NCBI RefSeq assembly: GCF_900187365.1
Contig: NZ_FYDG01000008.1
Span: 1 to 64,000, forward strand
Direction: 5' to 3'
Origin: Rhodoblastus acidophilus
GTDB taxonomy: Bacteria > Pseudomonadota > Alphaproteobacteria > Rhizobiales > Beijerinckiaceae
Length of the DNA: 64,000 nucleotides
The translations under genes and the position numbers were made by a program. The notes under the pieces are model-generated. The model did not search any database, was not told the origin of the DNA, and saw only the letters and a list, made by a program, of their open reading frames with translations. Shown here piece by piece: positions 42,400 through 51,004 of this stretch; position 1 is the first letter of the stretch, and each line of letters starts with the position of its first letter.

Positions 42400-43452
42400 C
42401 TAGCGGCGCGCGCGCGTCGGCGGCGGGTCGAAATCGTCGGAATCGGGCGAAGGCGCGATGCTTCCGTCCTCGCGCATCGGCCCCGGCGCGGGCGGGCGGG
42501 CGGGCGGCGCATGCAGCGCCATCGGCCCCGCGCCGGGACGCCGGGGCGGCAAAGGCGGCTCTCCGTCCGGCGCGCGGGCGATCGTGGCGGCCGCGGCGCT
42601 CAGGTCCGGCCCAGAATGAATCGCATAGGTGTTGACGCCGCGCGGCGGGGCGTTCTGGGCGACGTCGAGTTCATCCTCGACATCCGGCGCCTCCGGCAGC
42701 GAGTCCTTGCGCGAGGGCGGTTCGGTGCGCTGCGGGACCGGCTTGCACACGCGGCGCGGACCGCTCGAAGTCATGCCGTGCAGCGCCAGATCGACGTGAA
42801 TGTGATTGTAGTGGAACGCATTCGAGCCGGGGCCGAGCACGGTGGTGAAATGGCCGCAGGCGCCGGCGTGCAGATCGCGCAGGAAGGCCTGGGTCTGCGG
42901 GTCGCCCCGGGTCCAGTCATGGACGACGGTGATCTTGCGGCCGTCCGCCAGCACGAAGCCGCCAAGATCCAGCGCATTGCCGAACGAATGTTCGGACAGC
43001 TTCGCGCCCGGCGCGTTGTTCATGCCGCGACAATTGTAGGAGCCCATCGAGTCAATCTGGGCGATCGGCTGGCCGAACCGCGCTTCCGCGGCCGGCTGCG
43101 CCACCTGCGTCAGCCACGCCTCAAGTTCCGCCACCATCGGGCAGTCGAGCGTCTGGGTGGCGTTGAACATCACTTTGCCGCCCAGCAGCGCCGTGACTCG
43201 CAACGGACGCGTCATGCCACAGATCGAAGGGCCGTCGATCTCGTGGCCGGCCGGCTGGATGTAATTGGAAAGCTCCACCTGGCCGCGAGCGAAACACGCT
43301 TCCTCGGCTTGCCCGCGCCAGGCCGGCCGCTCGCCGCCGCCGAATTTGCCGCAGCCCGCGAGCGCCCCCAGCAGGGCGAGCGCCGCCACGCCGGCGGGAC
43401 GGATCGCGGTCGAGCGGGTCAGTTTCGGAGAGATCGGATGCGCGCGCGCCAT
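42400..43452 (-). CDS. Extensin-like family lipoprotein
   Basis: The 350-residue protein starts with a lipoprotein signal (VAALALLGALAGC). The extensin-like C-terminal domain follows: VELSNYIQPAGHEI, CPMVAELEAWL, GSYNCRGMNN, SEHSFGNALDLGGF and FHYNHIHVDLALHG. The conserved His/Asp/Ser pattern is that of M15-like DD-peptidase folds. A Pro-rich tail of about 100 residues follows. Probable role: cell-wall peptidase or binding protein at the outer membrane; activity is unproven for the family. Confidence 0.87.
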   Translation of the reverse strand: MARAHPISPKLTRSTAIRPAGVAALALLGALAGCGKFGGGERPAWRGQAEEACFARGQVELSNYIQPAGHEIDGPSICGMTRPLRVTALLGGKVMFNATQTLDCPMVAELEAWLTQVAQPAAEARFGQPIAQIDSMGSYNCRGMNNAPGAKLSEHSFGNALDLGGFVLADGRKITVVHDWTRGDPQTQAFLRDLHAGACGHFTTVLGPGSNAFHYNHIHVDLALHGMTSSGPRRVCKPVPQRTEPPSRKDSLPEAPDVEDELDVAQNAPPRGVNTYAIHSGPDLSAAAATIARAPDGEPPLPPRRPGAGPMALHAPPARPPAPGPMREDGSIAPSPDSDDFDPPPTRARR

Positions 43453-43600
43453 GCCACACAGATGGAGCGTTCAGCTTAACCGAGCGTCAAAAGAAATGGT
43501 TAATGTTTCAAATTGTCTGGGCCCAGCCGGAACATACGCGCAATAGACGCGCCCTCCGGCTGGGGAGGGCGCGCCAAAAGCGTGCGATGGCGACGTAACG

Positions 43601-44047
43601 TCAGCCCTGGTTCTGGTCCGGCTTGCCGCGGCTGGCCATGAACCGCTCGAAGTCTTCGCGGTCCTTGGCGCGGCGCAGGCCGTCGAGATAATCCTCAAAC
43701 GCCTTTTCCGCCTCGAAGATCTTGCGGCGCTCCTCGGCGAGCCGCTCGAGTTCGGCCTTGCGCCAATCGTCGAAGGCGGCGTTGCCGGAGGAGCGGGGCC
43801 ATTCGGAGAAACCGCGCGCCATGCCGCGCAGGCCTGCGCGCTGTTCGAATTCGCCCCATTTCTCCTGAGCGAACGCGCCGAAATCGCCGGAATACTGCGA
43901 TTTCGCCTGCCAGATCTTCCAGAACAGAATGGCGAGGCCGATCGGGAAAAACCAGACGAAGCCGAGGATCATCGCCACGACTTCGATCGGCTTCCAGCGC
44001 ATCCGTCCGCAAGGACCGCGATGCTCGGCATGGGTGTGACAGCTCAT
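43601..44047 (-). CDS. DUF2852 membrane protein
   Basis: The 148-residue protein has one membrane helix (IEVVAMILGFVWFFPIGLAILFWKIW) followed by a charged helical region with coiled-coil character (KAELERLAEERRKIFEAEKAFEDYLDGLRRAKDREDFERFM). This combination is the DUF2852 family of Alphaproteobacteria, of unknown function. A Cys/His-rich start (MSCHTHAEHRGPCG) is unusual and might bind metal. A GC-rich hairpin at 43549-43572 lies beyond its stop. Confidence 0.85.
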   Translation of the reverse strand: MSCHTHAEHRGPCGRMRWKPIEVVAMILGFVWFFPIGLAILFWKIWQAKSQYSGDFGAFAQEKWGEFEQRAGLRGMARGFSEWPRSSGNAAFDDWRKAELERLAEERRKIFEAEKAFEDYLDGLRRAKDREDFERFMASRGKPDQNQG

Positions 44048-44174
44048 GTTCAGGCTCCATCGCCGGCCCCAGCGGTCCCGGAGACCCGTCGGGCGACGGG
44101 CGACGACCCAAGCGGCGGCGTGGATGTAATATGAATTTACATGTCAGCGGTTTCCAGAGGCGCGCGCGAATATT

Positions 44175-44837
44175 TCAGCTGGCGGGCAGCACCGGCTTGA
44201 CGCCGAGCGCGGCGCGGATGGCGCCCTCGACCAGCGCGTCCACCCCCGCGCGCAACGTCTCGCGCGCCGCCTCGGGCCGGTCGGAGAAATGGCCCGCGAG
44301 CATCAGTTCGGCGACGCCGTGGCTCAAGGCCCAGATTTGCGCCGCCAACCGTTGCGCGTCCCGCTCGGGCGCATGAAAGAAACGCAGCGCCGCGACGCTG
44401 GCGCGCGCCAGCTCGTCGAAGGCCGCCAGGGCCTGGAGGTTTTCGGCCGAGCGCGGCGGCAGGCCCGTCTCGCCGAACATGGCGCGGTACAGGCCGGGCT
44501 CGCTGCGCGCGAAGGCCAGATAAGCCTCGCCGCGCCGGCGCAGCGCGGCGACCGGATCGGGCTTGCCGCCATCCCAGGCGCGGGCGAGTTCGGCGTTGAA
44601 ATGGGCGAAGCCGTCCTGCGCCAGCGCTGCCACCACGGCGTCGCGATCGGCGAAATGGCGATAGGGCGCAGCGCCGGTGACGCCCACGCGCTTGGCCGCC
44701 TCGGCCAAAGTGAACCCCGCCAGCCCGCGCTCGGAGATCAGGGCGCGCGCGGCGGCCAGCAGCGCCTCCCGCAAGCGTCCGTGGTGGTAGGACCGCCGTC
44801 CCGCGCCGCGCCATCCGCACCCCTGCGCTTCGGCCAT
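44175..44837 (-). CDS. TetR-family regulator with WHG-type C-domain
   Basis: The start at ATG 44837 gives 220 residues. The N-terminal helix-turn-helix reads YHHGRLREALLAAARALISERG, then FTLAEAAKRVGVTGAAPYRHFADRDAVVAAL. The C-terminal ligand domain has the ALSHGVAELMLAGHF segment seen in the WHG subgroup. It is probably a repressor with a small lipophilic ligand. The target is unknown; the adjacent DUF2852 gene or the upstream region are candidates. Confidence 0.85.
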   Translation of the reverse strand: MAEAQGCGWRGAGRRSYHHGRLREALLAAARALISERGLAGFTLAEAAKRVGVTGAAPYRHFADRDAVVAALAQDGFAHFNAELARAWDGGKPDPVAALRRRGEAYLAFARSEPGLYRAMFGETGLPPRSAENLQALAAFDELARASVAALRFFHAPERDAQRLAAQIWALSHGVAELMLAGHFSDRPEAARETLRAGVDALVEGAIRAALGVKPVLPAS

Positions 44838-45011
44838 GACGCCACCACCTCGCCTTAATCCCGTCGCATTCCGACCGCTGTCATCGCGCATTTTCCCGGC
44901 GGCGGCAAATGCTGAGCTTTTGATCACATTTCGCAGTCATGCCCGGAAATAGAGCGGTTCTGCCCAGATTTTGGGGTTTAAGTTTCCCCTTAGGAAACAT
45001 ACTTTTCTAAA

Positions 45012-45037
45012 GGAAACGCAATATTAAGTTTAGCGTT
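45012..45037 (+). promoter_or_regulatory. Possible ECF-type promoter
   Basis: GGAAAC, 16 bases, then CGTT lies 50 bases ahead of the mini-protein start. This is close to the general-stress EcfG pattern (GGAAC-N16/17-CGTT), with one extra A in the -35 box. An upstream GTTTCC/GGAAAC inverted repeat (44982-44998) and a second GGAAAC are nearby. The evidence is pattern only. Confidence 0.35.
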
Positions 45038-45086
45038 GTTAACCGCTCGGTGCGAGTGGTTTCGCCGAACAGGTGGAGTGAAAAGC

Positions 45087-45170
45087 ATGGTCACTGCTCT
45101 CAAGGTTGAAATCGTGTCGATCTGCGCCGCCTTCGCCTTTATGTCCGGCGTGCTCGCCGCGGTGTGGTGA
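45087..45170 (+). CDS. 27-residue single-helix membrane mini-protein
   Basis: A short frame runs from ATG 45087 to TGA 45170. GGTGGAG lies about eight bases upstream. The product has a short polar start (MVTALKVE) followed by one hydrophobic helix (IVSICAAFAFMSGVLAAVW), the shape of known bacterial membrane mini-proteins. It sits alone in a gap between two divergent minus-strand genes, below an AT-rich stretch with promoter-like motifs. No family is recognised; partners are unknown. Confidence 0.5.
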   Translation: MVTALKVEIVSICAAFAFMSGVLAAVW

Positions 45171-45244
45171 GAAGCGGTTTCGACGCAACATGGCTGCGCG
45201 CTCGCAAGAGCGCGCCGGCCCCTTGACGTCCTTTCGGGCGACGC

Positions 45245-46261
45245 TCACCCGAAACGCTGGCTGGACGTCTGGCCGAACAGGCGGTCCTGGGCCAGGGCCA
45301 GCATCTCCATCTTGCGCAGGTTGATCGGCGCCAGCGACATGACCGAATCCACCCAGATATCGGTGACATCGCGCAATTCCTGCAGCGTCAGCGGCGCGAC
45401 CCGCCGCCGCACCTGCCCCATGGCGACCAGCAGTTTTTGACGCTTGGCCTGGTCGGCGACATAGGCCTGCGTCCGCGCACGCCCCTCCCCCGGCTCGGTC
45501 AGAATGTCGATCAGCCCCATGTCGAAAAAATCCTCGGATTTATACATGCGGCCGCTGAGCATCAGTTTTTCGGCCCGGGCGCCATCGAGACGGCGCGCCA
45601 GCAGGCTATAGGCGCCCATGCCGGGAAAGGTGTGGAACAGCGCCTCGGGAAAGCCGAGATTGATCCCGCGCTCGGCGATGATGACCTGGCAGCTGAGCGC
45701 CGCCTCGAGCCCGCCGCCCAGCGCATCGCCCTGCAGCAGCGCCACCGTGACCACCGGCGCGTCGAAGCCGTGGTAATTGTTGTAGATGGCGTCGCAGCAG
45801 GCATAAGCGTAGGCGCGCAGCGAGTCCTCGTCGCGGGCGCGCACGCGATCGAGGAAATAGCTGAGGTCGCCGCCCATGTTGAACACGCGGGGCCGCAGCG
45901 ACGACCCGATGAAAAACTTGACGGCGGTCTCGCCGGCCCGCGCCTCGGCGCGCAGGTCCTCCGCCACCGCGTTCATCTCGCGCAGCATGGGCAGGGTCCA
46001 GCTCACCGAATTTTCATGCCGCATGGCGCACCAGACCGCGCCATGGCGCGCGTCGAAGCTGAGATCGAGCGTCGCCCGCGGCCGGCTGAGCCAGGCCAGC
46101 GGCGCCGCGCCGTGCGGCTGCGCGCCCCCTTGCGGCGACGCCGATTCTTGCCGCGCCGTCAGATCCTGCCGCGCCGCGCGCTGACCCGACAACAGCGGAG
46201 CCGCCGCGCCGACGATCGGTGTCGCGGTGGGAAGCGATGAGAAATTGACCATTCTCGTCAT
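45245..46261 (-). CDS. rpfF: RpfF-type crotonase (DSF signal synthase homolog)
   Basis: The start at ATG 46261 (GGAG nine bases upstream) gives 338 residues. The crotonase core is at about residues 80-330. FNMGGDLSYF, LQGDALGGGLEAALSC, GFPEALFHTFPGMGAYSLLARRL and ITDIWVD-like ending (VTDIWVDSVM) follow Xanthomonas RpfF closely. The two catalytic Glu are Glu186 and Glu206, spaced 20 residues apart as in Xanthomonas (141 and 161). RpfF turns acyl-ACP into cis-2-unsaturated fatty acid signals. No rpfC or rpfG is adjacent. The first 60 residues are a variable extension. Confidence 0.85.
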   Translation of the reverse strand: MTRMVNFSSLPTATPIVGAAAPLLSGQRAARQDLTARQESASPQGGAQPHGAAPLAWLSRPRATLDLSFDARHGAVWCAMRHENSVSWTLPMLREMNAVAEDLRAEARAGETAVKFFIGSSLRPRVFNMGGDLSYFLDRVRARDEDSLRAYAYACCDAIYNNYHGFDAPVVTVALLQGDALGGGLEAALSCQVIIAERGINLGFPEALFHTFPGMGAYSLLARRLDGARAEKLMLSGRMYKSEDFFDMGLIDILTEPGEGRARTQAYVADQAKRQKLLVAMGQVRRRVAPLTLQELRDVTDIWVDSVMSLAPINLRKMEMLALAQDRLFGQTSSQRFG

Positions 46262-46569
46262 TGCCGCACGCTCCTCAATCGGCGCCCGAATCGCGGCGCC
46301 TGCCGATGCGTTGTCTGTTGAGTGTCGAACGCAACCCGACGCCGGATGGGGACGATGTTGCGTCATCACGTAACTGTATAGCGGCAGCTTAAGCGTTCAA
46401 TTCCGTTTTGAATGTTACATTTCCAACGTCAATCGCGATTTCGCGGAAATGCTTTACAATATCTTCTGGTCAAGTTTTAGGTAGACTGAAATTTGTTGGC
46501 GATTCAATGCGTCCTGGAGGACACGCCAAGGTTGCATATTTACAGGTTTTCGCTGGCGCGCGTGCAAAC
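46262..46569. promoter_or_regulatory. Upstream region of rpfF, AT-rich
   Basis: The 308-base gap between rpfF and recQ includes an AT-rich part at 46375-46500, unusual for this genome. It presumably contains the rpfF promoter and the end of recQ transcription. No open frame or stable hairpin with a T-run was found. Confidence 0.45.
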
Positions 46570-48192
46570 TCAATCGCCCTCGCGCGCCGCGCGCAGCAGA
46601 GTCGCGCCGTGACGCGCCAGCAATCCGGTCTCGTCGCCGGCGCGCGTCAGCAAATCCTCCAGGCTTTCCGGGGGGGTGGCCGCGAGCCGCGTCAGCGCCG
46701 TCTCGCCGATCAGCCGCGCCGGCGCCACGCCGAGCTTGCGGGCGAGCGCCCGCCGCGCTTCGCGCAGGCGGCGCAACCGGAGCGCCTCGACCACCGTCAA
46801 GGCGGCGCTTTCCGACTCGACGCCCGCTTGCGCGGCCGCCATCGCGTCGCCGGGGCCGCCGCCCGCAGCGTCGGGCTCCGGCGCAGCGGTCAAGCGCGCG
46901 ACGGCGCGCGCCGTCAGCCGCCGCGCGGCCAAACGCGCCGCATCCGGCGTGGCGCGCAAGACGCGGAAAGCGGTTCCCAGCGCGCCGCGCCGACAATTGT
47001 CGCAGCGCCCGCAGGGCGGGCAGGTTTCGCCGAGCGGCGCCAGCAGCGCCTGCTCGCGGCAGCCGGTCGTCGCGACATAGCGCGTCAGCGCCTCGACGCG
47101 CGCGCCCGAGGCGGCGTCGATCCGGCCCACTTCGTCGCGCGCGTCGCGCAGCGCCGCCAACCGGCGCGGATCGAACAGCGTGATCGCCTCGGCGGGCCGC
47201 CCGTCGCGACCGGCGCGGCCGGTTTCCTGGTAGAGCGTCTCCACATGGTCCGGCAGCCCGGCGTGAATGATGTAGCGCACGTCCGGCTTATCGACGCCCA
47301 GCCCGAAAGCGATGGTGGCGACCATCACCATGTCCGACCGACGGAGAAATTCGTCCTGCCGCGCCTCGCGCAGCGGCGCCGGCAATCCCGCATGATAGGC
47401 GGCGGCGGGCAGGCCGGCCTCGGCCAGGGTCGCGGCCACGGCTTCGGTCTGGCGCCGCGTCGCGCAATAAACCACGCCGCACTGTCCCCGCCGCGCCGCG
47501 ACCAGCCGGGCGATGCGGCCGGCGGGATCGCCGGCGCAGGCCTCGACCGACAGGGCGATGGCCGCGCGACGGAACGAGCCGAGAATGAGTCTTGGCGCCC
47601 GCCCGCCGAACAGTTTTTGGGCGATCTCGGCGCGGGTGCGCGGCGACGCCGTGGCCGTGGCGGCGATGATCTGCGGGCGGTCCAGGGCCTCGGCCGCCTC
47701 GGCCAGACGGCCATAGTCCGGGCGGAAATCGTGGCCCCATTCCGAGATGCAATGGGCTTCGTCCACCGCCAGCATGCGCACGCCGGCATCCTGCAGCGGC
47801 GCGCGGGCCTCGGGGTCGCCGAGCCGCTCCGGCGAGACATAGAGCAGGCGCAGCGCGCCGTCGCGCAACGCCTTGCGGCAGGCTTTCGCCTCGGCGGCGT
47901 CCTGATCCATGTGCAGCGCGCCGGCCGGCAGCCCGCGCGCGCGCAATTTCGCCACCTGGTCGCGCATCAGGGCGATCAGCGGCGAGGCCACGACGCACAG
48001 GCCGGGGCGGGTCAAAGCCGGATATTGATAGACAAGGCTCTTGCCGCCGCCGGTCGGCCACAGCACGAAGACGTCCTCGCCGTTCAGCGCCGCGCCGACG
48101 GCCTGCCGCTGCAACGGCTTGAAATCGTCGAAGCCGAAGATCTCCTTCAGAGCGCCCCGCTCGCGGTCGAGATCGATCGTCGCCTCCGCCAT
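46570..48192 (-). CDS. recQ: ATP-dependent DNA helicase RecQ
   Basis: The start at ATG 48192 gives 540 residues. Motifs: FKPLQRQAV (Q/0 motif), PTGGGKSLVYQ (Walker A), VDEAHCISEWGHDFRPDY (DEAH plus the RecQ aromatic loop), ATATASPRTR and QETGRAGRDG. A zinc-binding domain (TGCREQ ... CPPCGRCDNCRRG) follows. The C-terminal part (about 410-540) is Ala/Arg-rich with an HRDC-like end (LRRLREARRALARKLGVAPARLI). It is a 3'-5' helicase for repair. It is shorter than E. coli RecQ (609). Confidence 0.94.
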   Translation of the reverse strand: MAEATIDLDRERGALKEIFGFDDFKPLQRQAVGAALNGEDVFVLWPTGGGKSLVYQYPALTRPGLCVVASPLIALMRDQVAKLRARGLPAGALHMDQDAAEAKACRKALRDGALRLLYVSPERLGDPEARAPLQDAGVRMLAVDEAHCISEWGHDFRPDYGRLAEAAEALDRPQIIAATATASPRTRAEIAQKLFGGRAPRLILGSFRRAAIALSVEACAGDPAGRIARLVAARRGQCGVVYCATRRQTEAVAATLAEAGLPAAAYHAGLPAPLREARQDEFLRRSDMVMVATIAFGLGVDKPDVRYIIHAGLPDHVETLYQETGRAGRDGRPAEAITLFDPRRLAALRDARDEVGRIDAASGARVEALTRYVATTGCREQALLAPLGETCPPCGRCDNCRRGALGTAFRVLRATPDAARLAARRLTARAVARLTAAPEPDAAGGGPGDAMAAAQAGVESESAALTVVEALRLRRLREARRALARKLGVAPARLIGETALTRLAATPPESLEDLLTRAGDETGLLARHGATLLRAAREGD

Positions 48193-48388
48193 TGCGCCCC
48201 GCGTTCTCGCCCTGCCAAAATACCTAACCAACTTGCCCGATTTTTAGGCCAAATGCCGCGAAAGTACAGGGCGCCAAAGCCAAGGCCGAGATTGTCAGCG
48301 AGGCCGTCTGGTTCTATTTAGACGTTGCGCTGGAGATTCCAGGCGGGCCACTCTACGGTCGTGTCCCGGAGATAGGAAGGAAACACGG

Positions 48389-48778
48389 ATGAAACTCATT
48401 CACGCTTTGTCGGCCGCGGCCGTTCTCGCTTTCGCCTCGTCCTCGGCTTTCGCCGCCGGCGACCCGGACGCGGGGCAGAAGGTGTTCCTGAAGTGCGCCG
48501 CCTGCCACAAGATCGGCCCCGGGGCCAAGAACGGCGTCGGCCCGTCGCTGAACGGCGTCGCCAACCGCAAGGCTGGCCAGGCTGAAGGCTTCGCCTATTC
48601 GGACGCCAACAAGAATTCCGGCCTCACCTGGGACGAAGCCACGTTCAAGGAATACATCACCGCGCCGCAGAAGAAGGTGCCCGGCACCAAGATGACCTTC
48701 CCCGGACTGCCGAACGAAGCCGACCGCGACAACATCTGGGCCTATCTGTCCCAGTTCAAGGCCGACGGCTCCAAGTAA
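48389..48778 (+). CDS. Soluble class I cytochrome c
   Basis: The 129-residue protein has a signal peptide (ALSAAAVLAFASSSAFA) and the heme site KCAACHKIGPGAKNGVGPSLNGV. The Met ligand is in GTKMTFPGL. It matches mitochondrial-type cytochrome c2 of Alphaproteobacteria. It carries electrons between the bc1 complex and terminal oxidases in the periplasm. GGAAGGAAA precedes the ATG. A strong terminator follows. Confidence 0.93.
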   Translation: MKLIHALSAAAVLAFASSSAFAAGDPDAGQKVFLKCAACHKIGPGAKNGVGPSLNGVANRKAGQAEGFAYSDANKNSGLTWDEATFKEYITAPQKKVPGTKMTFPGLPNEADRDNIWAYLSQFKADGSK

Positions 48779-48798
48779 GCGCTTCGCCTTGCGTTTTC

Positions 48799-48836
48799 AC
48801 GCCGGTCGTCCTCGCGGACGGCCGGCGTTGTTTTTT
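48799..48836 (+). terminator. Rho-independent terminator after cytochrome c
   Basis: A 13-bp stem with one G-U pair (48799-48811 with 48816-48828), a 4-base TCGC loop and then TGTTTTTT. It lies about 20 bases after the stop. Confidence 0.9.
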
Positions 48837-48862
48837 GCGCCGGATCAGGTAAACCCGCGTCC

Positions 48863-49360
48863 ATGACCGAACTGTCGCTCGCCTTCGCCCCGCAGACGCC
48901 CGCCGATCTGGCCGCCATCCAGAAACTGGAGGAGCGCGCTTTCGGACCCGGCCGGTTCGCCAAGACCGCCTATCGCCTGCGCGAAGGGGTTTCCCCCGAC
49001 CTGTCGCTGTCCACCATCGCCCGAATCGGCGGCATGCTGGTGGGCGCCTGTACCCTGACCCGAATCGCCGTCGGCGGCGCCCCCGTGCTGCTGCTCGGCC
49101 CGCTGACGGTTGAAGAACCGTTTCGCGCGCGCGGCGTCGGCGAGGCGCTGGCGCAGCGGTCGCTGGAAGCCGCCAAGGCCGCCGGCCATGCGCTGGTGTT
49201 GCTGGTCGGCGATCCCCCGTTCTACGAGCGTCTCGGCTTTGTCCGCGCCGGCTTCGGCCAATTCGTCTTCCCCGGGCCGGTCGATCCCGGCCGCATCCTG
49301 TTCTACGAGCTGGAGCCGGACGCCAAGGCGCGCTGTCGCGGCCTCGTCACTTCCGGCTAA
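48863..49360 (+). CDS. GNAT-family N-acetyltransferase
   Basis: The 165-residue protein follows the GNAT pattern: beta strands with LLGPLTVEEPFRARGVGEALAQRSLEAAKAAGHALVLLVGD (acetyl-CoA loop V..R..G.G..L), then PPFYERLGFVRAG. It is most similar to the YhbS-type group. The substrate is unknown. Its last codons overlap the stop of the convergent DUF1963 gene by four bases. The start lacks a strong ribosome site. Confidence 0.88.
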   Translation: MTELSLAFAPQTPADLAAIQKLEERAFGPGRFAKTAYRLREGVSPDLSLSTIARIGGMLVGACTLTRIAVGGAPVLLLGPLTVEEPFRARGVGEALAQRSLEAAKAAGHALVLLVGDPPFYERLGFVRAGFGQFVFPGPVDPGRILFYELEPDAKARCRGLVTSG

Positions 49361-50970
49361 TCCACGATCTGCGAGCGCAGGCGGGTGAAATCGCCCTGCG
49401 CCAGGAAGGCGTCGTCGATGGTCGCCGTCAGCGCGCCCTCATTGCCGAATCGCCATTTCAACAATGGGCTGGAGACGAATTCGACCAGCACGGTCTGATT
49501 GGCGGGATTGAAGCCTGGCAGGATGCGCGCGGGCTGGCGCCCCATGCCGGTGGCTTCAAGCGCCGCCATTTCGCGCCAGCGCGCTTCGAAATAGCCGCGC
49601 TGCGCCTCCGGCAAGGCGTCGGCTTGGGCGCACCAGGCGTGCTTCGCCCAATCCTCGCGCAGCGACTCGTAATCGTGAACGAACAGGCTGGCCTCCGGCC
49701 GGTGCTCCGTCAACGGCGCGCGCGTCGCCCGGATCGTCTCGGCGCCGGGGCCGCGCTCGGGATCGGCGCCGCGCTCGACGTGGAGAAGCTCCACCGCGCG
49801 CAGGCGCTGCATCAACTCGGCCGCGACCTCGTCCGAAAAGGCCTCCTTATCCGAACGGCCGCGCGCCTCCTCCGCCACGGTCTTGACCTGCGCGGCGGCC
49901 GCGTCGAGCGCCGCCACCGACGCCTTCCAGGCTTCGATCAGCTTCGGCAAATCCTCCGCCTTACGCTGCATTTCGCCGAGCATCGCCTGGGTCATGCCGC
50001 CCAGCTCGATCTGCTTGCGGGCGCTGGCGAGCTGCTTTTCCACGTCGGGCAGCGCGGCCTTGATCAGCACGCGGCGCCGCGCCATGGCGGCGAGGGCGAG
50101 ATCGCCCAGCGCCAGAAACGACGCCCAGTCGAACGGACGGTGCTCCGGGCTGGCGAGATCGAAAGCGGGCCGGTTGGGGCCTGACCGCAGCGACTCGACG
50201 ACGCTGTTCGCGCGCGGATCGTCGCCATCGGGCGCCGCCGTCACAATGTCGAGCGGCCAGCGCGGAAAGGCGTCGATGCGGCGGGGACCATCGGCGCCCC
50301 CGCCCTGCGGCCATGCGCAGCAGGCGCCGGGCGCCGGGGACGGCCGGACTGCGCCGCGCTCGGCGAAATGCAGGGCGCGCAGCTCGCGGCCGTCATGCGG
50401 GTCGACGAAGAACGCCAGCCAGCCCTTGCGCGGCCCCAGCCCGTTCCACAAGTTTTCCGGCAAATCCGCGCAGCAGATTTGGGCGAGGAACAAGCCGCGC
50501 CGTCCGGCGAATTTCGGCCAGGGCATGGCCGGCGGCATTTCCGGCGCGCCGCCGAACCAGCTGCGCGCGTCTTCGTCGCGGCGGATCGGCGCCTGCGGAA
50601 TCAGGCGAACGGCGAGGCTTTCGCAGGCGACGAGCTCCTCCGCGCCGTCCGCGATGGCGGCCTCCGCCGGCGGCTCGGCGCCGGCAGGCTGCGGCTGCTT
50701 GCGGCGTTCGACCTTGACCGGCCGCGAAGCGATGCGGCGTTCGCCGCGCGGCGGCGCCACCGCCTGCTCAAGCCGCGCCGCCGGCGCGAAACAGCGGGGA
50801 TCGAGGTCGGATTCCGCCCGAGGGGCCGGCGCGGCCTCGGCCTTTTCGCGCGCCAGATTGCGCAGGGCCAGCCCCAGCAGCGCGAACAGCGCCAGAAAGG
50901 CCAGATTGCCGACGGCCATTGCATAATCGCCGAACATGAGGAGAAGCTCGATTGACCAAACTTTCTCCAA
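49357..50970 (-). CDS. DUF1963 (YwqG-like) protein with N-terminal membrane helix
   Basis: The 537-residue protein begins with one membrane helix (AVGNLAFLALFALLGLALRNLA), then a Pro/Arg-rich linker (about 40-110). The DUF1963 domain follows: SWFGGAPEMPPAMPWP, LFLAQICCADLP and GWLAFFVDP. An Ala-rich helical region (about 330-400) interrupts the domain. Start alternatives are ATG 50970 or 50937. The function of DUF1963 is unknown. TTAAC motifs lie just upstream. Confidence 0.8.
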   Translation of the reverse strand: MEKVWSIELLLMFGDYAMAVGNLAFLALFALLGLALRNLAREKAEAAPAPRAESDLDPRCFAPAARLEQAVAPPRGERRIASRPVKVERRKQPQPAGAEPPAEAAIADGAEELVACESLAVRLIPQAPIRRDEDARSWFGGAPEMPPAMPWPKFAGRRGLFLAQICCADLPENLWNGLGPRKGWLAFFVDPHDGRELRALHFAERGAVRPSPAPGACCAWPQGGGADGPRRIDAFPRWPLDIVTAAPDGDDPRANSVVESLRSGPNRPAFDLASPEHRPFDWASFLALGDLALAAMARRRVLIKAALPDVEKQLASARKQIELGGMTQAMLGEMQRKAEDLPKLIEAWKASVAALDAAAAQVKTVAEEARGRSDKEAFSDEVAAELMQRLRAVELLHVERGADPERGPGAETIRATRAPLTEHRPEASLFVHDYESLREDWAKHAWCAQADALPEAQRGYFEARWREMAALEATGMGRQPARILPGFNPANQTVLVEFVSSPLLKWRFGNEGALTATIDDAFLAQGDFTRLRSQIVD

Positions 50971-51004
50971 GGTTAACCGCCTTCCGTTAAGGAAAGATGG
51001 GCGA

